A stretch of 64,000 nucleotides of DNA from an uncultured Acidovorax sp. (GCA_913774955.1 CAJYKV010000021.1:124001-188000); one strand, 5' to 3'. Positions 51,511-61,470 are shown, counted from the first letter of the stretch. The notes: generated from the sequence alone by a model not told the origin. A program made the numbers and translations.

Positions 51511-52065
51511 GTGACCCGTTCGCAAGCCACCCGAGACCGCATCCTCGAATCGGCCCGCTGCCTGTTCGCCCAGGAGGGCTACGACGGCACCACGCTGCGG
51601 GCCGTGGCGGCCCATGCCCGGGCGAACGTCGCGCTGGTCATCCGCTACTACCGGAGCAAGGAGGCACTGTTCCTGGCCGCCTCGGAGTTCGATCTGCGCC
51701 TGCCGGACCTCGGCGCGGCCGCGCGCGACGAACTCGGCCCGCGGCTCGCGGCGCATTTCTTCGCCGTGTGGGAGGACGGCCCCGACGGACGGCAGCTGGT
51801 GTCGCTGCTGCGGGCCGCCGCGACGCACCCCGACGCGCGGGCCCGCATGCAACAGATTTTCGAGATGCAGCTGCGCACGGCCGTGCGTGCCCTGGTGCCG
51901 CCCGATGAAGACCCGGACCTGCGGGCCACCCTCATCGCCTCGCAGATGCTCGGGTTCGCGTTCGTCCGCTACGTGCTGGAGTTTTCAGCGGAGGGGCTCG
52001 ACCGGTCGGCGGCCGTGCGCGCTATGGGCGGCACCCTGCAGCGCTACCTCGCGGAGCCCCTGTGA
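51511..52065 (+). CDS. TetR-family regulator of the FAD monooxygenase
   Basis: 184 aa from a GTG start. The HTH is [49 protein letters not shown], with a TetR_C_17-like ligand domain ([36 protein letters not shown]). It is divergent from the monooxygenase and likely represses it, with the substrate or a product as inducer. It ends 3 bp before the convergent ABC ATPase gene. Confidence 0.92.
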   Translation: MTRSQATRDRILESARCLFAQEGYDGTTLRAVAAHARANVALVIRYYRSKEALFLAASEFDLRLPDLGAAARDELGPRLAAHFFAVWEDGPDGRQLVSLLRAAATHPDARARMQQIFEMQLRTAVRALVPPDEDPDLRATLIASQMLGFAFVRYVLEFSAEGLDRSAAVRAMGGTLQRYLAEPL

Positions 52066-52068
52066 CCG

Positions 52069-52852
<784 letters not shown>

Positions 52853-52869
<17 letters not shown>

Positions 52870-53506
52870 GGACTTTCCTTTCCAGGAACTTGGCATAGAG
52901 ACTGATGGGGTAGCACAGCGCGAAGTACATGAGCGCCACGCAGGCGAACACCGTGAACGGCTGGTAGGTGACGTTGGAGATCATGTTGCCGGCGCGCGTG
53001 AGTTCGACGAAGCCCACCACCGATGCCAGTGCGGTGCCCTTGATCACCTGCACCATGAAGCCCACCGTGGGCGCGATCGCGATGCGCAGCGCCTGCGGCA
53101 CCACCACGTGGCGCAATTGCTCGCCGAAGGTGAGCGCCAGGCTCTGCGCGGCCTCCCACTGCCCCTTCGGGATGGCGGCCACGCAGCCGCGCCAGATCTC
53201 GGTGAGGAAGGCGCTGGTGTAGAGCGTGAGCGCCAGCGTGACCGACACCCACGCCGACACGTCGATGCCGAACAGCCCGATCCCGAAATACGCCAGGAAC
53301 AGCTGCATCAGCAGCGGCGTGCCCTGGAAGACCTGCACGTAGGCGCCGACCAGCCGGTCGACCCAGCCGATGCGCGTGAGGCGCGCCACCAGCAGCAGCG
53401 CGCCCACGAGGCCGCCGCCGACGAAGGCGATGAGCGACAGCGCCACCGTCCAGCGCGCGGCCAGCAGCAGGTTGCGGAAGATGTCCCAGAAAGTGAAATC
53501 GACCAT
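52853..53506 (-). CDS. Polar amino acid ABC permease (HisM/GlnP-like)
   Basis: 217 aa. About five TM helices and the permease EAA loop EAAQSLALTFGEQLRHVVVPQALRIAIAP (~residue 120), with the early family block YVQVFQGTPLLMQLFLAYFG. One half of a heterodimeric amino acid channel with the next gene upstream. The start lies 14 bp after the end of that gene. Confidence 0.93.
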
Positions 53507-53520
53507 GGTGACTTATCCCT

Positions 53521-54183
53521 TCACTTCCCGAAGACGAAGCGCGGCCCCGCCCAGTTGAGCGCGCGCCGCAGCCCGATGGCCAGCAGCAGGTAGATGCCGG
53601 TGGCGACGATGTAGGCCTCGAAGGTGCGGAAGTTCTGCGCCTGGATCACGTTGGCCGAGTAGCTCAGCTCCTCGGTCGAGATCTGCCCGCAGACGGCCGA
53701 GCCCAGCATCACGATGATGATCTGGCTCACCATGGCCGGCCACACGCGCTTGAGCGAAGGCGGCAGCACCACGCGGGTGAACACCTGCACGCGGCTCAGC
53801 GCCAGGCTCTGCGCGGCCTCGATCTGCCCGCGCGGCGTGGCCTCGATGCCGGCGCGGATGATCTCCGTCGCGTAGGCGCCCAGGTTCAGCACCATGGCGA
53901 TCACCGACGCCACCTCCGGGCTCAGCTTGATGCCCATCGACGGCAGGCCGAAGAAGATGAAGAACAGCTGCACGATGAAGGGCGTGTTGCGGATCAGCTC
54001 CACATACGTGCCCACCACCACGCGCAGCGCCAGCGGCCCGCTCGCGCGCGCCCAGGCGCAGCCGATGCCCACCACCATGCCGATCGCCATCGACACGGCC
54101 GTCAGGCCCAGCGTCCACAGCACGCCGCGCAGCAGGAAGGGCCACTGCACCAGCACGGCCCCGAAATCGAGTTGAACTTGCAT
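53521..54183 (-). CDS. Polar amino acid ABC permease (HisQ/GltJ-like)
   Basis: 220 aa from the ATG at 54183 (a GTG three codons upstream is also in frame). Motifs: YVELIRNTPFIVQLFFIFFGLP and EAAQSLALSRVQVFTRVVLPPSLKRVWPAM. Partner of the permease at 52853. It is separated from the binding-protein gene by dispersed repeat copy B, an arrangement that would favour more binding protein than permease. Confidence 0.93.
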   Translation of the reverse strand: MQVQLDFGAVLVQWPFLLRGVLWTLGLTAVSMAIGMVVGIGCAWARASGPLALRVVVGTYVELIRNTPFIVQLFFIFFGLPSMGIKLSPEVASVIAMVLNLGAYATEIIRAGIEATPRGQIEAAQSLALSRVQVFTRVVLPPSLKRVWPAMVSQIIIVMLGSAVCGQISTEELSYSANVIQAQNFRTFEAYIVATGIYLLLAIGLRRALNWAGPRFVFGK

Positions 54184-54257
54184 ATCAATCACTCATTGCC
54201 GGACGTTGTCGATGACCTTCGCTCGGCGTCCTGAAACGGTCACGACCCCACCCGTCA

Positions 54258-54382
54258 GAAGGCCGCGGAGCAGGCCACACCAGCAGACGCCGCGGAACCG
54301 GCTCCGCCGGGCCGCTGGCGTCGTCCCCCCTCCCATGCGCAGCATGAGAGAGGGGGTGAAGACGCGCAGCGCCTCAGGGGGG
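54258..54382. repeat. Dispersed GC-rich repeat, copy B (inside the ABC operon)
   Basis: Begins GAAGGCCGCGGAGCAGGCCA and ends CTCAGGGGGGTG, three bases before the binding-protein gene stop. The first ~75 bp match copy A (13726-13831). The middle differs: here CCCCCCTCCCATGCGCAGCA-type sequence pairs with ATGAGAGAGGGGG to give a longer hairpin. On the transcribed strand it follows the binding-protein gene at once and precedes the permease genes. Confidence 0.8.
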
Positions 54383-54385
54383 TGT

Positions 54386-55183
54386 TCACTCCGTCAGCGG
54401 CAGATCGCCCGCCGGCCGCCCCAGCCACTTCTTCGACATCGCATCCAGCGTGCCGTCCTTCTTCGCGGCCAGGATGATCTCGTTCACCTTGGCGCGCAGG
54501 GCGTCCTCGCCCTTGGCCACGCCCACGAAGTTCGGGCTGTCCTTGATCAGCAGCTTGTACTCGGCGTTCAGTTGCGGGTTCTTCTGCATCATCAGGCCGG
54601 CGTTGGAGACGCTGGTGGCGATCACCTGCGTCTGCCCGGCCACGAAGGCGGCGGTGGAGGCAGCCTGGTCCTCGTAGCGCTTGAACTGCATGGACGCGGG
54701 GCCGACCTTCGCCAGTTCCTGCTCCTCCATCGCGCCCTTGGCGACGGCGATGGTCTTGCCGGCGAGGTCGTCGAACGACTTGACCTGCATGTTCTTGGGT
54801 GCGTACACGCCCTGGAAGAACGGCGCGTAGGCGTGCGTGAAGTCGATCACCTTCAGGCGATCGGGGTTCTTGCCCAGCGTGGAGATCACCAGGTCCACCT
54901 GCTTGGTCTGCAGGTACGGAATGCGGTTGGCGCTGGTCACCGGCACCATCTGCAGCTTGGCGCCCATCTGCTGGGCGATGAGTTCGGCCATGGCGACGTC
55001 CAGGCCCTGCGGCTTCAGGTCCAGGCCCACGAAGCCGTAGGGCGGGTAGTCGGTGGGCACCGCGATCTTGATCGTCTTCGTCTGCTGGATCTTCTCCAGG
55101 ACGTTCTGCGCATGGACGGCCGTGCCGCCCAGCAGGGCGGCGGCGGCCAGGGCGAGGGTGAGGTGGCGGCGGGTGGGGGTCAT
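54386..55183 (-). CDS. Amino acid ABC transporter substrate-binding protein
   Basis: 265 aa. Signal peptide LTLALAAAALLGGTAVHAQ (cut near VHA|Q) and a SBP_bac_3 domain: IKIAVPTDYPPYGFVGLDLKPQGLDVAMAELIAQQ, DLVISTLGKNPDRLKVIDFTHAY, PNFVGVAKGEDALRAKVNEIIL. Periplasmic receptor for a polar amino acid or related compound. Its ATG overlaps the stop of gntR by 4 bp. Confidence 0.95.
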   Translation of the reverse strand: MTPTRRHLTLALAAAALLGGTAVHAQNVLEKIQQTKTIKIAVPTDYPPYGFVGLDLKPQGLDVAMAELIAQQMGAKLQMVPVTSANRIPYLQTKQVDLVISTLGKNPDRLKVIDFTHAYAPFFQGVYAPKNMQVKSFDDLAGKTIAVAKGAMEEQELAKVGPASMQFKRYEDQAASTAAFVAGQTQVIATSVSNAGLMMQKNPQLNAEYKLLIKDSPNFVGVAKGEDALRAKVNEIILAAKKDGTLDAMSKKWLGRPAGDLPLTE

Positions 55184-56061
55184 AGAAGCGCTCCTAGGTA
55201 GGTCGGGGAGGGGTCGCCGTCGTTGCCGGACGGGGAGGATGGGGAGGAAGACGCCGGGGACGGCGGCGGTGACGGCGCGGCGGGCCGGCGCTTCGCGCGC
55301 GGAACACGGGCGGCGGCGATGCCGGCCTCGCTGGAATGCAATGCACGTGCCTGCGCGCGCGGGCGTGGGCGCGCCGCCGCTTCCGCCACGGGCGCGAGCG
55401 CGCCGCGCAACTGCGCCAGCGGATCGGCATGGGCGGGCAGCCGCAGATGGTTCTGCACGGTGCCGATGTGTTCGGCCATCAGCGCCTCGGCGCGGGCGGT
55501 GTCGCCCGCCTCCAGCGCCGCGACGATGCGCACGTGGTCCTCGCACGACTGGGCGGCATCGTGCGACGACTGGTAGAGCATGGCGATGAGCGTGGTGCGC
55601 GCCGTGAAATCGCGCAGCGTGTCGGCCAGCAGGTGGTTGCCCAGGCATTCGGCCAGGCACACGTGGAAGTCGCCCAGCAGGAAGCTGCGCGCGCCCACGT
55701 CGCTGCCGCGCACGGCGGCCTTCTCGCGCGCCAGGTGCGCACGGAGCGACTGCAGCGCCGGCTTGCCCAGCGGCTTCGCGCCGCGGATCAGGCCCAGCTC
55801 GATCACGCGCCGCGCCTCGAAGGCCTCGCGCGCATCCTCCTGCGAAGGCTCCACCACGTACCAGCCGCGCCGCGCGCTCACGGTGACGATGCCGCGCACC
55901 GACAGCCGGGTGAGCGCCTCGCGCACGATGGTGCGGCTGCAGTCGAACAGCATCGCCAGCTGCTGCTCGCCCAGCCGCGCGCCGGGTGCGAGCTTCTGCG
56001 CCATCACCGCTTCGATGATGCGTTCGCTGATGTCGTTCGAGGAAATCGCCATGGCTTGCAT
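55180..56061 (-). CDS. GntR-family regulator (FCD subfamily) of the ABC/amidohydrolase locus
   Basis: 293 aa from the ATG at 56061; 290 aa from the ATG at 56052, which avoids the operator palindrome. HTH: ISERIIEAVMAQKLAPGARLGEQQLAMLFDCSRTIVREALTRLSVRGIVTV. FCD ligand domain (~85-225) with metal/ligand His and Arg residues in GDFHVCLAECLGNHLLADTLRDF and CEDHVRIVAALEAGD. A ~65-residue low-complexity Pro/Ser/Arg tail follows, unusual for the family, and ends in an ATGA overlap with the binding-protein gene. A palindrome with 13-bp arms lies at its start. Confidence 0.9.
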   Translation of the reverse strand: MQAMAISSNDISERIIEAVMAQKLAPGARLGEQQLAMLFDCSRTIVREALTRLSVRGIVTVSARRGWYVVEPSQEDAREAFEARRVIELGLIRGAKPLGKPALQSLRAHLAREKAAVRGSDVGARSFLLGDFHVCLAECLGNHLLADTLRDFTARTTLIAMLYQSSHDAAQSCEDHVRIVAALEAGDTARAEALMAEHIGTVQNHLRLPAHADPLAQLRGALAPVAEAAARPRPRAQARALHSSEAGIAAARVPRAKRRPAAPSPPPSPASSSPSSPSGNDGDPSPTYLGALL

Positions 56062-56093
56062 ACCAGCACGAAGCGTGCCCGCTGGTATGCAAG
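56055..56093. promoter_or_regulatory. Large palindrome: predicted GntR operator
   Basis: CTTGCATACCAGC (56055-56067) and GCTGGTATGCAAG (56081-56093) are exact reverse complements; the 13-bp centre contains a second dyad with the arms GCACG/CGTGC. It lies at the gntR start, within the 108-bp gap after the M20 gene. TGCATACCA/TGGTATGCA resembles FCD-GntR half-sites, so autoregulation is likely. Confidence 0.75.
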
Positions 56094-56168
56094 ATCGGCG
56101 CACAACTCTGGTTCAGCCAGGGCACCGCTGCATGCACATCGGCACCAAGTTGGCGCCGCCCTGCCCGA

Positions 56169-57443
56169 TCACGTGCCGAGCAAACCTTCCGCGAGCCACT
56201 CGGTGCCCAGGAGGAAGTCGTCGATGTCCATCGCCTCCTGCGGGTTGTGCGAGCCATGGGCATTGCGCACGAACAGCATGGCCGCCGGAATGCCCGCGGC
56301 GGCGAACACCGCCGCATCGTGGCCCGCGCCGCTCGGAATGCGTTCCAGCGCCTGCCCCGCGCGGGCCGCCACGGCCTCGAAACGCTGGATCCAGCCCTCG
56401 TCCATGGTCGCGGGGGCCGTGGTGAGGCGGTCGTCGAACTCGAAGCGCACGCCCCGGTCCGCCGCGATCGCGCGGCATTCGTCCTGCATCAGCTGGTGGA
56501 AGCGCTCCAGCGTGGCGGCGTCCTGGCTGCGCGCCTCGAAGCTGAAATGCACCTCGCCCGGAATCACCGACACCGCGTGCGACTGCGCGGGCGTGGTGCA
56601 GATGCCGCTGGTCATCACCAGGTCCATGCCCATCTGCAGCAGCACGCGCCAGTGCTCGTCCATGCGCGACAGCAACTGCGCCACGGCCAGCACCGCATCC
56701 TTGCGCAGCCAGCGCGGCACCGCGCCGGAATGGCCCGTCTCGCCGATGCAGCGCACGCGGTTGTGGCGCACGTTGCCGCGGATGCCCGTCACCGCCGCCA
56801 TCGGCCAGCCGCGCGCCACCATCACCGGTCCCTGCTCGATGTGCAGCTCCAGGTAGGCGGCCACGGCGCACGGCAGCAGCGGCGTGCCCTGGGCGATGGC
56901 GGCCACGTCCGCGCCGCAGCGCGCCATCGCGTCGCCCAGCGTGCCGGCGGCGGCCCCCGCGCGGTGCGGCAACTGCAGCGCCGCGGCGGGCAGGCGCCCC
57001 AGCAGCGCCATCGAGCCCATGTAGGCGCGGCCGTACCAGGCACTTTCCTCGCCGCGCAGGGCCAGCACGCGCACCGGCGGCGCCTCCGCATGCCGCCCGC
57101 GCAGCGACGACAGTACCAGCATGCCCGCCACCACGCCGGCCAGCCCGTCGTAGTTGCCGCCCTGCGGCACCGAATCCACATGCGAGCCGATCACCACCAC
57201 GGGATCGGCGCGTTCTTCCTCGGGCAGGCGCATCCACAGATTGCGGGCGCGGTCGTATTCGCAGGCCAGGCCCATCGCGGCCGCATGCCGCTCCAGCAAC
57301 CGCAGGGCCGTGTCTTCGCCCGGGCCGTAGCTCTCGCGCGTGATGCCGGTGCCGTCGCGCGTGGCATCGGCCACCTCGCCGAGCAAGGCCTCGGCCTGGC
57401 GGCGCCACGCGCGGGTATCGAGGGATTCCATCACCGCGCTCAT
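56169..57443 (-). CDS. M20-family amidohydrolase (hydantoinase/carbamoylase, AmaB/AllC-like)
   Basis: 424 aa. Di-metal ligands are visible: IGSHVDSVPQGGNYDGLAGV (H, D), LRGEESAWYGRAYMGS (E, E), LELHIEQGP (His; hallmark of the hydantoinase/carbamoylase subfamily) and FVRNAHGSHNPQE (His). These enzymes cleave N-carbamoyl-amino acids, ureidopropionate or allantoate, releasing CO2 and ammonia. The start overlaps the PyrE-like gene stop by 4 bp. The neighbouring amino acid importer and GntR gene suggest uptake and hydrolysis of an N-carbamoyl compound. Confidence 0.9.
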   Translation of the reverse strand: MSAVMESLDTRAWRRQAEALLGEVADATRDGTGITRESYGPGEDTALRLLERHAAAMGLACEYDRARNLWMRLPEEERADPVVVIGSHVDSVPQGGNYDGLAGVVAGMLVLSSLRGRHAEAPPVRVLALRGEESAWYGRAYMGSMALLGRLPAAALQLPHRAGAAAGTLGDAMARCGADVAAIAQGTPLLPCAVAAYLELHIEQGPVMVARGWPMAAVTGIRGNVRHNRVRCIGETGHSGAVPRWLRKDAVLAVAQLLSRMDEHWRVLLQMGMDLVMTSGICTTPAQSHAVSVIPGEVHFSFEARSQDAATLERFHQLMQDECRAIAADRGVRFEFDDRLTTAPATMDEGWIQRFEAVAARAGQALERIPSGAGHDAAVFAAAGIPAAMLFVRNAHGSHNPQEAMDIDDFLLGTEWLAEGLLGT

Positions 57444-58147
57444 GCCGCCCCCCCCACCGGGCTCGCACCCGTGCCGCCATGGGCCAGCGACCACTGCGTG
57501 GGCGAGGCGGTGAACTCCGCCAGCGTCTGCGCCTGCGCGGCGTTGAGGCGCCCCGCTTCCAGCAGGGCCACGTGCAGCTGCGCCCACGAGGCCAGCGCGT
57601 GCAATTGCAACTGCTGCTGCGCCAGGCGCTGCGGCGTGTCCGGGTAGATCGCATAGTCGAACAGCACCAGCGCATCGCCCACGTCCACACCCACCTGCCG
57701 CAGCGCCTGCGCGGCGGCCATCTTGGAACGGCCGTCGGTGGTCACGTCGTCCACCAGCAGCACGCGCGCGGGCACCCCGTCTTTGCGGTGCGGCAGACGG
57801 CCCTGCAATTGCGCCTGCACGCCCCAGCCGATGGGCCGCTTGCGCAGGTACAGCATGGGCAGGCCGAGCCGGTCGGCCAGCCACGCCGCGAAGGCGATGC
57901 CGGAACTCTCCGAGCCCACCACCGCGCCGATGCCCTGCCTGGCCACCAGCGGCGCCACCGCGCGCGCCGCGGCCTCCATCAGCTCCGTGCGCCAGGCCAC
58001 GTCGCACAGCAGCGCGTGCGCATCCACATAGACCGGGCTGGCCCAGCCGGAGGTGTAGAAGAACGGCGTATCGCCCGCGATGCGCACGGCATCGGTGGCG
58101 ACCAGGGCGCGCGCCACGCGCGCCGCATCGGCGGGAGAAAAAATCAT
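57440..58147 (-). CDS. Orotate phosphoribosyltransferase-like protein
   Basis: 235 aa from the ATG at 58147. Phosphoribosyltransferase fold with the PRPP loop VLLVDDVTTDGRSK (usual form DDVxTTGxS) near residue 126, flexible-loop region YLRKRPIGWGVQAQLQGRLP and substrate-side FFYTSGWASPVYVD near residue 24. The conserved second Thr of the PRPP loop is replaced by Asp (TTD instead of TTG), and a ~40-residue C-terminal tail follows the domain. It is a PyrE paralog rather than the biosynthetic pyrE, coupled to the M20 gene; a salvage or catabolic role with pyrimidine-like bases is plausible. Confidence 0.85.
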   Translation of the reverse strand: MIFSPADAARVARALVATDAVRIAGDTPFFYTSGWASPVYVDAHALLCDVAWRTELMEAAARAVAPLVARQGIGAVVGSESSGIAFAAWLADRLGLPMLYLRKRPIGWGVQAQLQGRLPHRKDGVPARVLLVDDVTTDGRSKMAAAQALRQVGVDVGDALVLFDYAIYPDTPQRLAQQQLQLHALASWAQLHVALLEAGRLNAAQAQTLAEFTASPTQWSLAHGGTGASPVGGAA

Positions 58148-58329
58148 TGCGAGCCTGACAAAAGCCAAGCGATGCATCCTAGGCAGCACGCCGGTTCGGG
58201 AGAAGTGCAAAAATCTCCGCCAGCCGTTCCCAAACGCGATGGCTCGTGCCGAGCCCCTTCCGCCGCATAGGGCACGGCCGCGCCCCATCGCGCCCCGCCT
58301 TCTCCCTCTTCCCGCCGACCTCCTCTCCC

Positions 58330-59268
58330 ATGGCCCGCCTTCTGTCACCCCGCAACTTCCTGCGCCAGCTCGACCTGGGCTCGCTCGATCTCTTCATGCT
58401 CGTGTGCGAGACCGGCAGCATCGCGCGCGCCGCCGAGCGCGGCCAGATGGCCGCTTCCGCCGTGAGCAAGCGCATCGCCGAACTGGAAGCGCTGGCGCAG
58501 GCCCCGCTGCTCGCGCGCCATGCACGCGGCGCGCGGCCCACGCCCGCGGGCCGGCAACTGCTGCAGCATGCGCACGCCATCCTGCTCGCGGTGGAGCACC
58601 TGCATGCGGACCTCGGCGAATTCGCGCAGGGCGTGCGCGGCCACGTCACCGTGTGCGCCAGCGCCTCGGTGGTGGAACAGTTCCTGCCGGCGGAGATCGC
58701 GGGTTTCATGCAGCGCCACCCGGACATCCGCATCGACCTGCGCCAGGCCGCCAGCCGCGCCGTGGCGCAGGCCGTGCGCGAGGGCACGGCCGACATCGGC
58801 ATCTGCGGCGCGAGCGACGAAGTGCTGGGCCTGGAGGCCCGCCCCTACCGCCGCGAGCGCCTCGTGCTGGTGGTGCCGCGCGGCCATGCGCTCGCGCGCC
58901 TGCGCACCGTGGCCTACGAGCGCGCGCTCGCCTACCCGCAGATCGGCCTGCGCGACAGCAGCACCGTGCAGCAGGCGCTCGCGCAAGAGGCGCGCGCCAC
59001 GCGGCGCGTGCTCGGCCGGCGCATGGAAGTGGACAGCCTGAGCGCGATGTGCCGCATGGTCGAGAGCGGCCTGGGCCTGGGCGTGATGCCCGAAGGCGCC
59101 TTCCGCGCGCTCGGCGAAGCCACCACGCTGCGGGCCGTCGCGCTCACAGATGCCTGGGCCGACCGCGAACTCAACCTCTACGCACGCCGCTTCGCCGACC
59201 TGCCCGCCGCGGCGCAGCGCTTCGCGGACCATGTCACGCCGCAGATCCAGGCCGCGCCGTCGGCGTGA
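58330..59268 (+). CDS. LysR-family regulator, divergent from the PyrE-like/M20 genes
   Basis: 312 aa from the ATG at 58330. HTH: LDLGSLDLFMLVCETGSIARAAERGQMAASAVSKRIAELE; effector domain VTVCASASVVEQFLPAEIAGFMQRHPDIRIDLRQA and SLSAMCRMVESGLGLGVMPEGAF. The 182-bp divergent spacer holds a perfect 8-bp palindrome GATGCATC (58171-58178). It is a second regulator of the locus besides GntR; effector unknown. Confidence 0.9.
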   Translation: MARLLSPRNFLRQLDLGSLDLFMLVCETGSIARAAERGQMAASAVSKRIAELEALAQAPLLARHARGARPTPAGRQLLQHAHAILLAVEHLHADLGEFAQGVRGHVTVCASASVVEQFLPAEIAGFMQRHPDIRIDLRQAASRAVAQAVREGTADIGICGASDEVLGLEARPYRRERLVLVVPRGHALARLRTVAYERALAYPQIGLRDSSTVQQALAQEARATRRVLGRRMEVDSLSAMCRMVESGLGLGVMPEGAFRALGEATTLRAVALTDAWADRELNLYARRFADLPAAAQRFADHVTPQIQAAPSA

Positions 59269-59429
59269 ACGCACACGGCTTCCTACAGGCGCGGCCTTTC
59301 GAAAAGGCGTTTGTCTCACTTGCAAGGGGCCCGCAATGAAAATACGCCCTCGCCGCTCGCCATCGTGGTGTGCGGCCAACCCTTGGTCACGAGAGTCGTC
59401 GTGAAGCGCACCTACGAAATCCCCGCCCT

Positions 59430-59942
59430 ATGAAGAACAGCGTTACCGCCCGGGCACTTCGGCACGCAGGCACCTTCGGCTTGGCCGCGCTCGTCACAGG
59501 GCTGCTGCTCACGCCCCTGTCTTATCTGGCCATCGGCATGCTCGGTGAATTTTCTGCGGCATTCGCCCTTCTCTTCGTTCCACCGTTGATCGCCTGCGAG
59601 GGGTTCCTGCTCCACCAACTGCTGTCACGCGCACCGGATGGAGGGCTTTCGAAAACGAAAGCCGTCGCGGCGATGGCGTCATGGGCCTATGTCGCTTTCT
59701 TCGCGGTGGTCATCTCTGGCGCGAGGCTGCAGGTCGGTTGGGCCCGGCTCGGCGGGTGGTGCATGCTATGGCTGGTCTGCAGCGCTCTGGCGTATCCAAT
59801 GCTCGCACTCCGGAGTCGCAATGCCTCGCTGGTGCAACGCACTGCGGGCTGGAGGCATGCGCCGTGGGTATTCCTGTGCGTCTGCTCGATGGCCGCCGGG
59901 ATGTGTCTGCACTATCTGGTCACACCACAGCGGTTTCCCTGA
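59430..59942 (+). CDS. Four-helix membrane protein, unknown function
   Basis: 170 aa from the ATG at 59430. Four hydrophobic segments (FGLAALVTGLLLTPLSYLAIGM; FALLFVPPLIACEGFLLHQLL; SWAYVAFFAVVISGARL; LGGWCMLWLVCSALAYPML) and a fifth near the C-terminus. No family is recognised. GC content is slightly lower than the neighbours. The role cannot be assigned. Confidence 0.65.
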   Translation: MKNSVTARALRHAGTFGLAALVTGLLLTPLSYLAIGMLGEFSAAFALLFVPPLIACEGFLLHQLLSRAPDGGLSKTKAVAAMASWAYVAFFAVVISGARLQVGWARLGGWCMLWLVCSALAYPMLALRSRNASLVQRTAGWRHAPWVFLCVCSMAAGMCLHYLVTPQRFP

Positions 59943-60023
59943 CCCGCCTCCTGTCTTGCGAAGTGGGGACGCGCCGCCAGCAGACAGGGTGCCTAGAATG
60001 GTCCTCCCCCAGGAGACAACGCC

Positions 60024-61448
60024 ATGAACGCCCCCACCGCCACCGCCCACCTGCTGCCCGAGATCCGTCTGCGCCCCGTGCCGCAGGAATTCATGGATGC
60101 GCTCGTCGCGCGCTTCGGCGCCCAGTGCTCCCTCGCGCAGGCCGTGCGCGAACAGCATGGGCGCGACGAAGGATCGATGCAGGCCCCGCCGCCCTCGGCC
60201 GTGGTCTTCGCCGAAAGCACGCAGGACGTGGCCGATGCCGTGCGCCTCGCCGCGCAGCACGACGTGCCCGTGATTCCTTACGGCGCGGGCTCGTCGCTCG
60301 AAGGCCACCTGCTCGCCATCCAGGGCGGCATCAGCATCGACGTCTCGCGCATGAACCGCCTGCTGAGCGTGGACGCCGACGACCTCACCGTGACCGTGCA
60401 GCCCGGCATCACGCGCAAGCAGCTCAACGAGGCGATCAAGGACACCGGCCTGTTCTTCCCGATCGACCCGGGCGCGGACGCCAGCATCGGCGGCATGGCC
60501 GCCACGCGCGCCAGCGGCACCAACGCCGTGCGCTACGGCACCATGCGCGAGAACGTGCTCGCGCTCGAAGTGGTGACGGCATCCGGCGAGGCCATCCGCA
60601 CCGGCACCCGCGCCAAGAAAAGCGCCGCAGGCTACGACCTGACGCGCCTGCTGGTGGGCAGCGAAGGCACGCTCGGCGTCATCACCGAAGTCACGCTGCG
60701 CCTCTACCCCCTGCCCGAGGCCGTGAGCGCCGCCATCTGCTCGTTCCCGAGCATCGAAGCCGCCGTGCGCACCGTCATCCAGACCATCCAGCTCGGCGTG
60801 CCGATCGCGCGCGTGGAGCTGATCGACGCGCACACCGTGCGCATGGTGAACGCCCACAGCAAGCTCGGCCTGCGCGAGGAACCGATGCTGCTCATGGAAT
60901 TCCACGGCTCACCCGCCGGCGTGCAGGAACAGGCCGAAACCGTGCAATCCATCGCGCAGGACTGGAACGGCAACGCCTTCGAGTGGGCCACCACGCCCGA
61001 AGAACGCACGCGCCTCTGGACCGCACGGCACAACGCGTATTTCGCGGCCGTGCAGAGCCGGCCCGGCTGCCGCGCGATCAGCACCGACACCTGCGTGCCG
61101 ATCAGCCGCCTGGCCGACTGCCTGCTCGATTCGGTGACCGAGGCCGACGCCAGCGGCATCCCGTATTTCCTCGTGGGCCACGTGGGCGATGGCAACTTCC
61201 ACTTCGGCTATCTGATCGACCCCAACAGCGACGACGAACGCATGGTGGCCGAACGGCTGAACCACCAGCTCGTCGCCCGGGCGCTGGCCATGGGCGGCAC
61301 CTGCACCGGCGAGCACGGCGTGGGCATCCACAAGATGGGGTTCCTGCTGGACGAGACCGGGCCCGGGGCCGTGGGGATGATGCGGGCGATCAAGCAGGCG
61401 CTGGATCCGAAGAATATTTTGAATCCGGGGAAGATTTTCGAGATGTGA
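60024..61448 (+). CDS. FAD-linked D-lactate dehydrogenase / glycolate-oxidase-type flavoprotein
   Basis: 474 aa. FAD-binding type 4 domain (~50-235): VVFAESTQDVADAVRLAAQHDVPVIPYGAGSSLEGHL, then DDLTVTVQPGITRKQLN and DPGADASIGGMAATRASGTNAVRYGTMRENV. C-terminal FAD-oxidase domain with VGHVGDGNFHFGYLIDPN and CTGEHGVGIHKMGFL, whose His residues hold the substrate/metal. It resembles D-lactate dehydrogenases (LDHD type) more than glycolate oxidase GlcD, since no glcE/glcF lies beside it. It oxidises a D-2-hydroxy acid with electrons passed to the respiratory chain. Confidence 0.9.
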   Translation: MNAPTATAHLLPEIRLRPVPQEFMDALVARFGAQCSLAQAVREQHGRDEGSMQAPPPSAVVFAESTQDVADAVRLAAQHDVPVIPYGAGSSLEGHLLAIQGGISIDVSRMNRLLSVDADDLTVTVQPGITRKQLNEAIKDTGLFFPIDPGADASIGGMAATRASGTNAVRYGTMRENVLALEVVTASGEAIRTGTRAKKSAAGYDLTRLLVGSEGTLGVITEVTLRLYPLPEAVSAAICSFPSIEAAVRTVIQTIQLGVPIARVELIDAHTVRMVNAHSKLGLREEPMLLMEFHGSPAGVQEQAETVQSIAQDWNGNAFEWATTPEERTRLWTARHNAYFAAVQSRPGCRAISTDTCVPISRLADCLLDSVTEADASGIPYFLVGHVGDGNFHFGYLIDPNSDDERMVAERLNHQLVARALAMGGTCTGEHGVGIHKMGFLLDETGPGAVGMMRAIKQALDPKNILNPGKIFEM

Positions 61449-61470
61449 TCCGCCAGGAGCGCGTCGCCCC

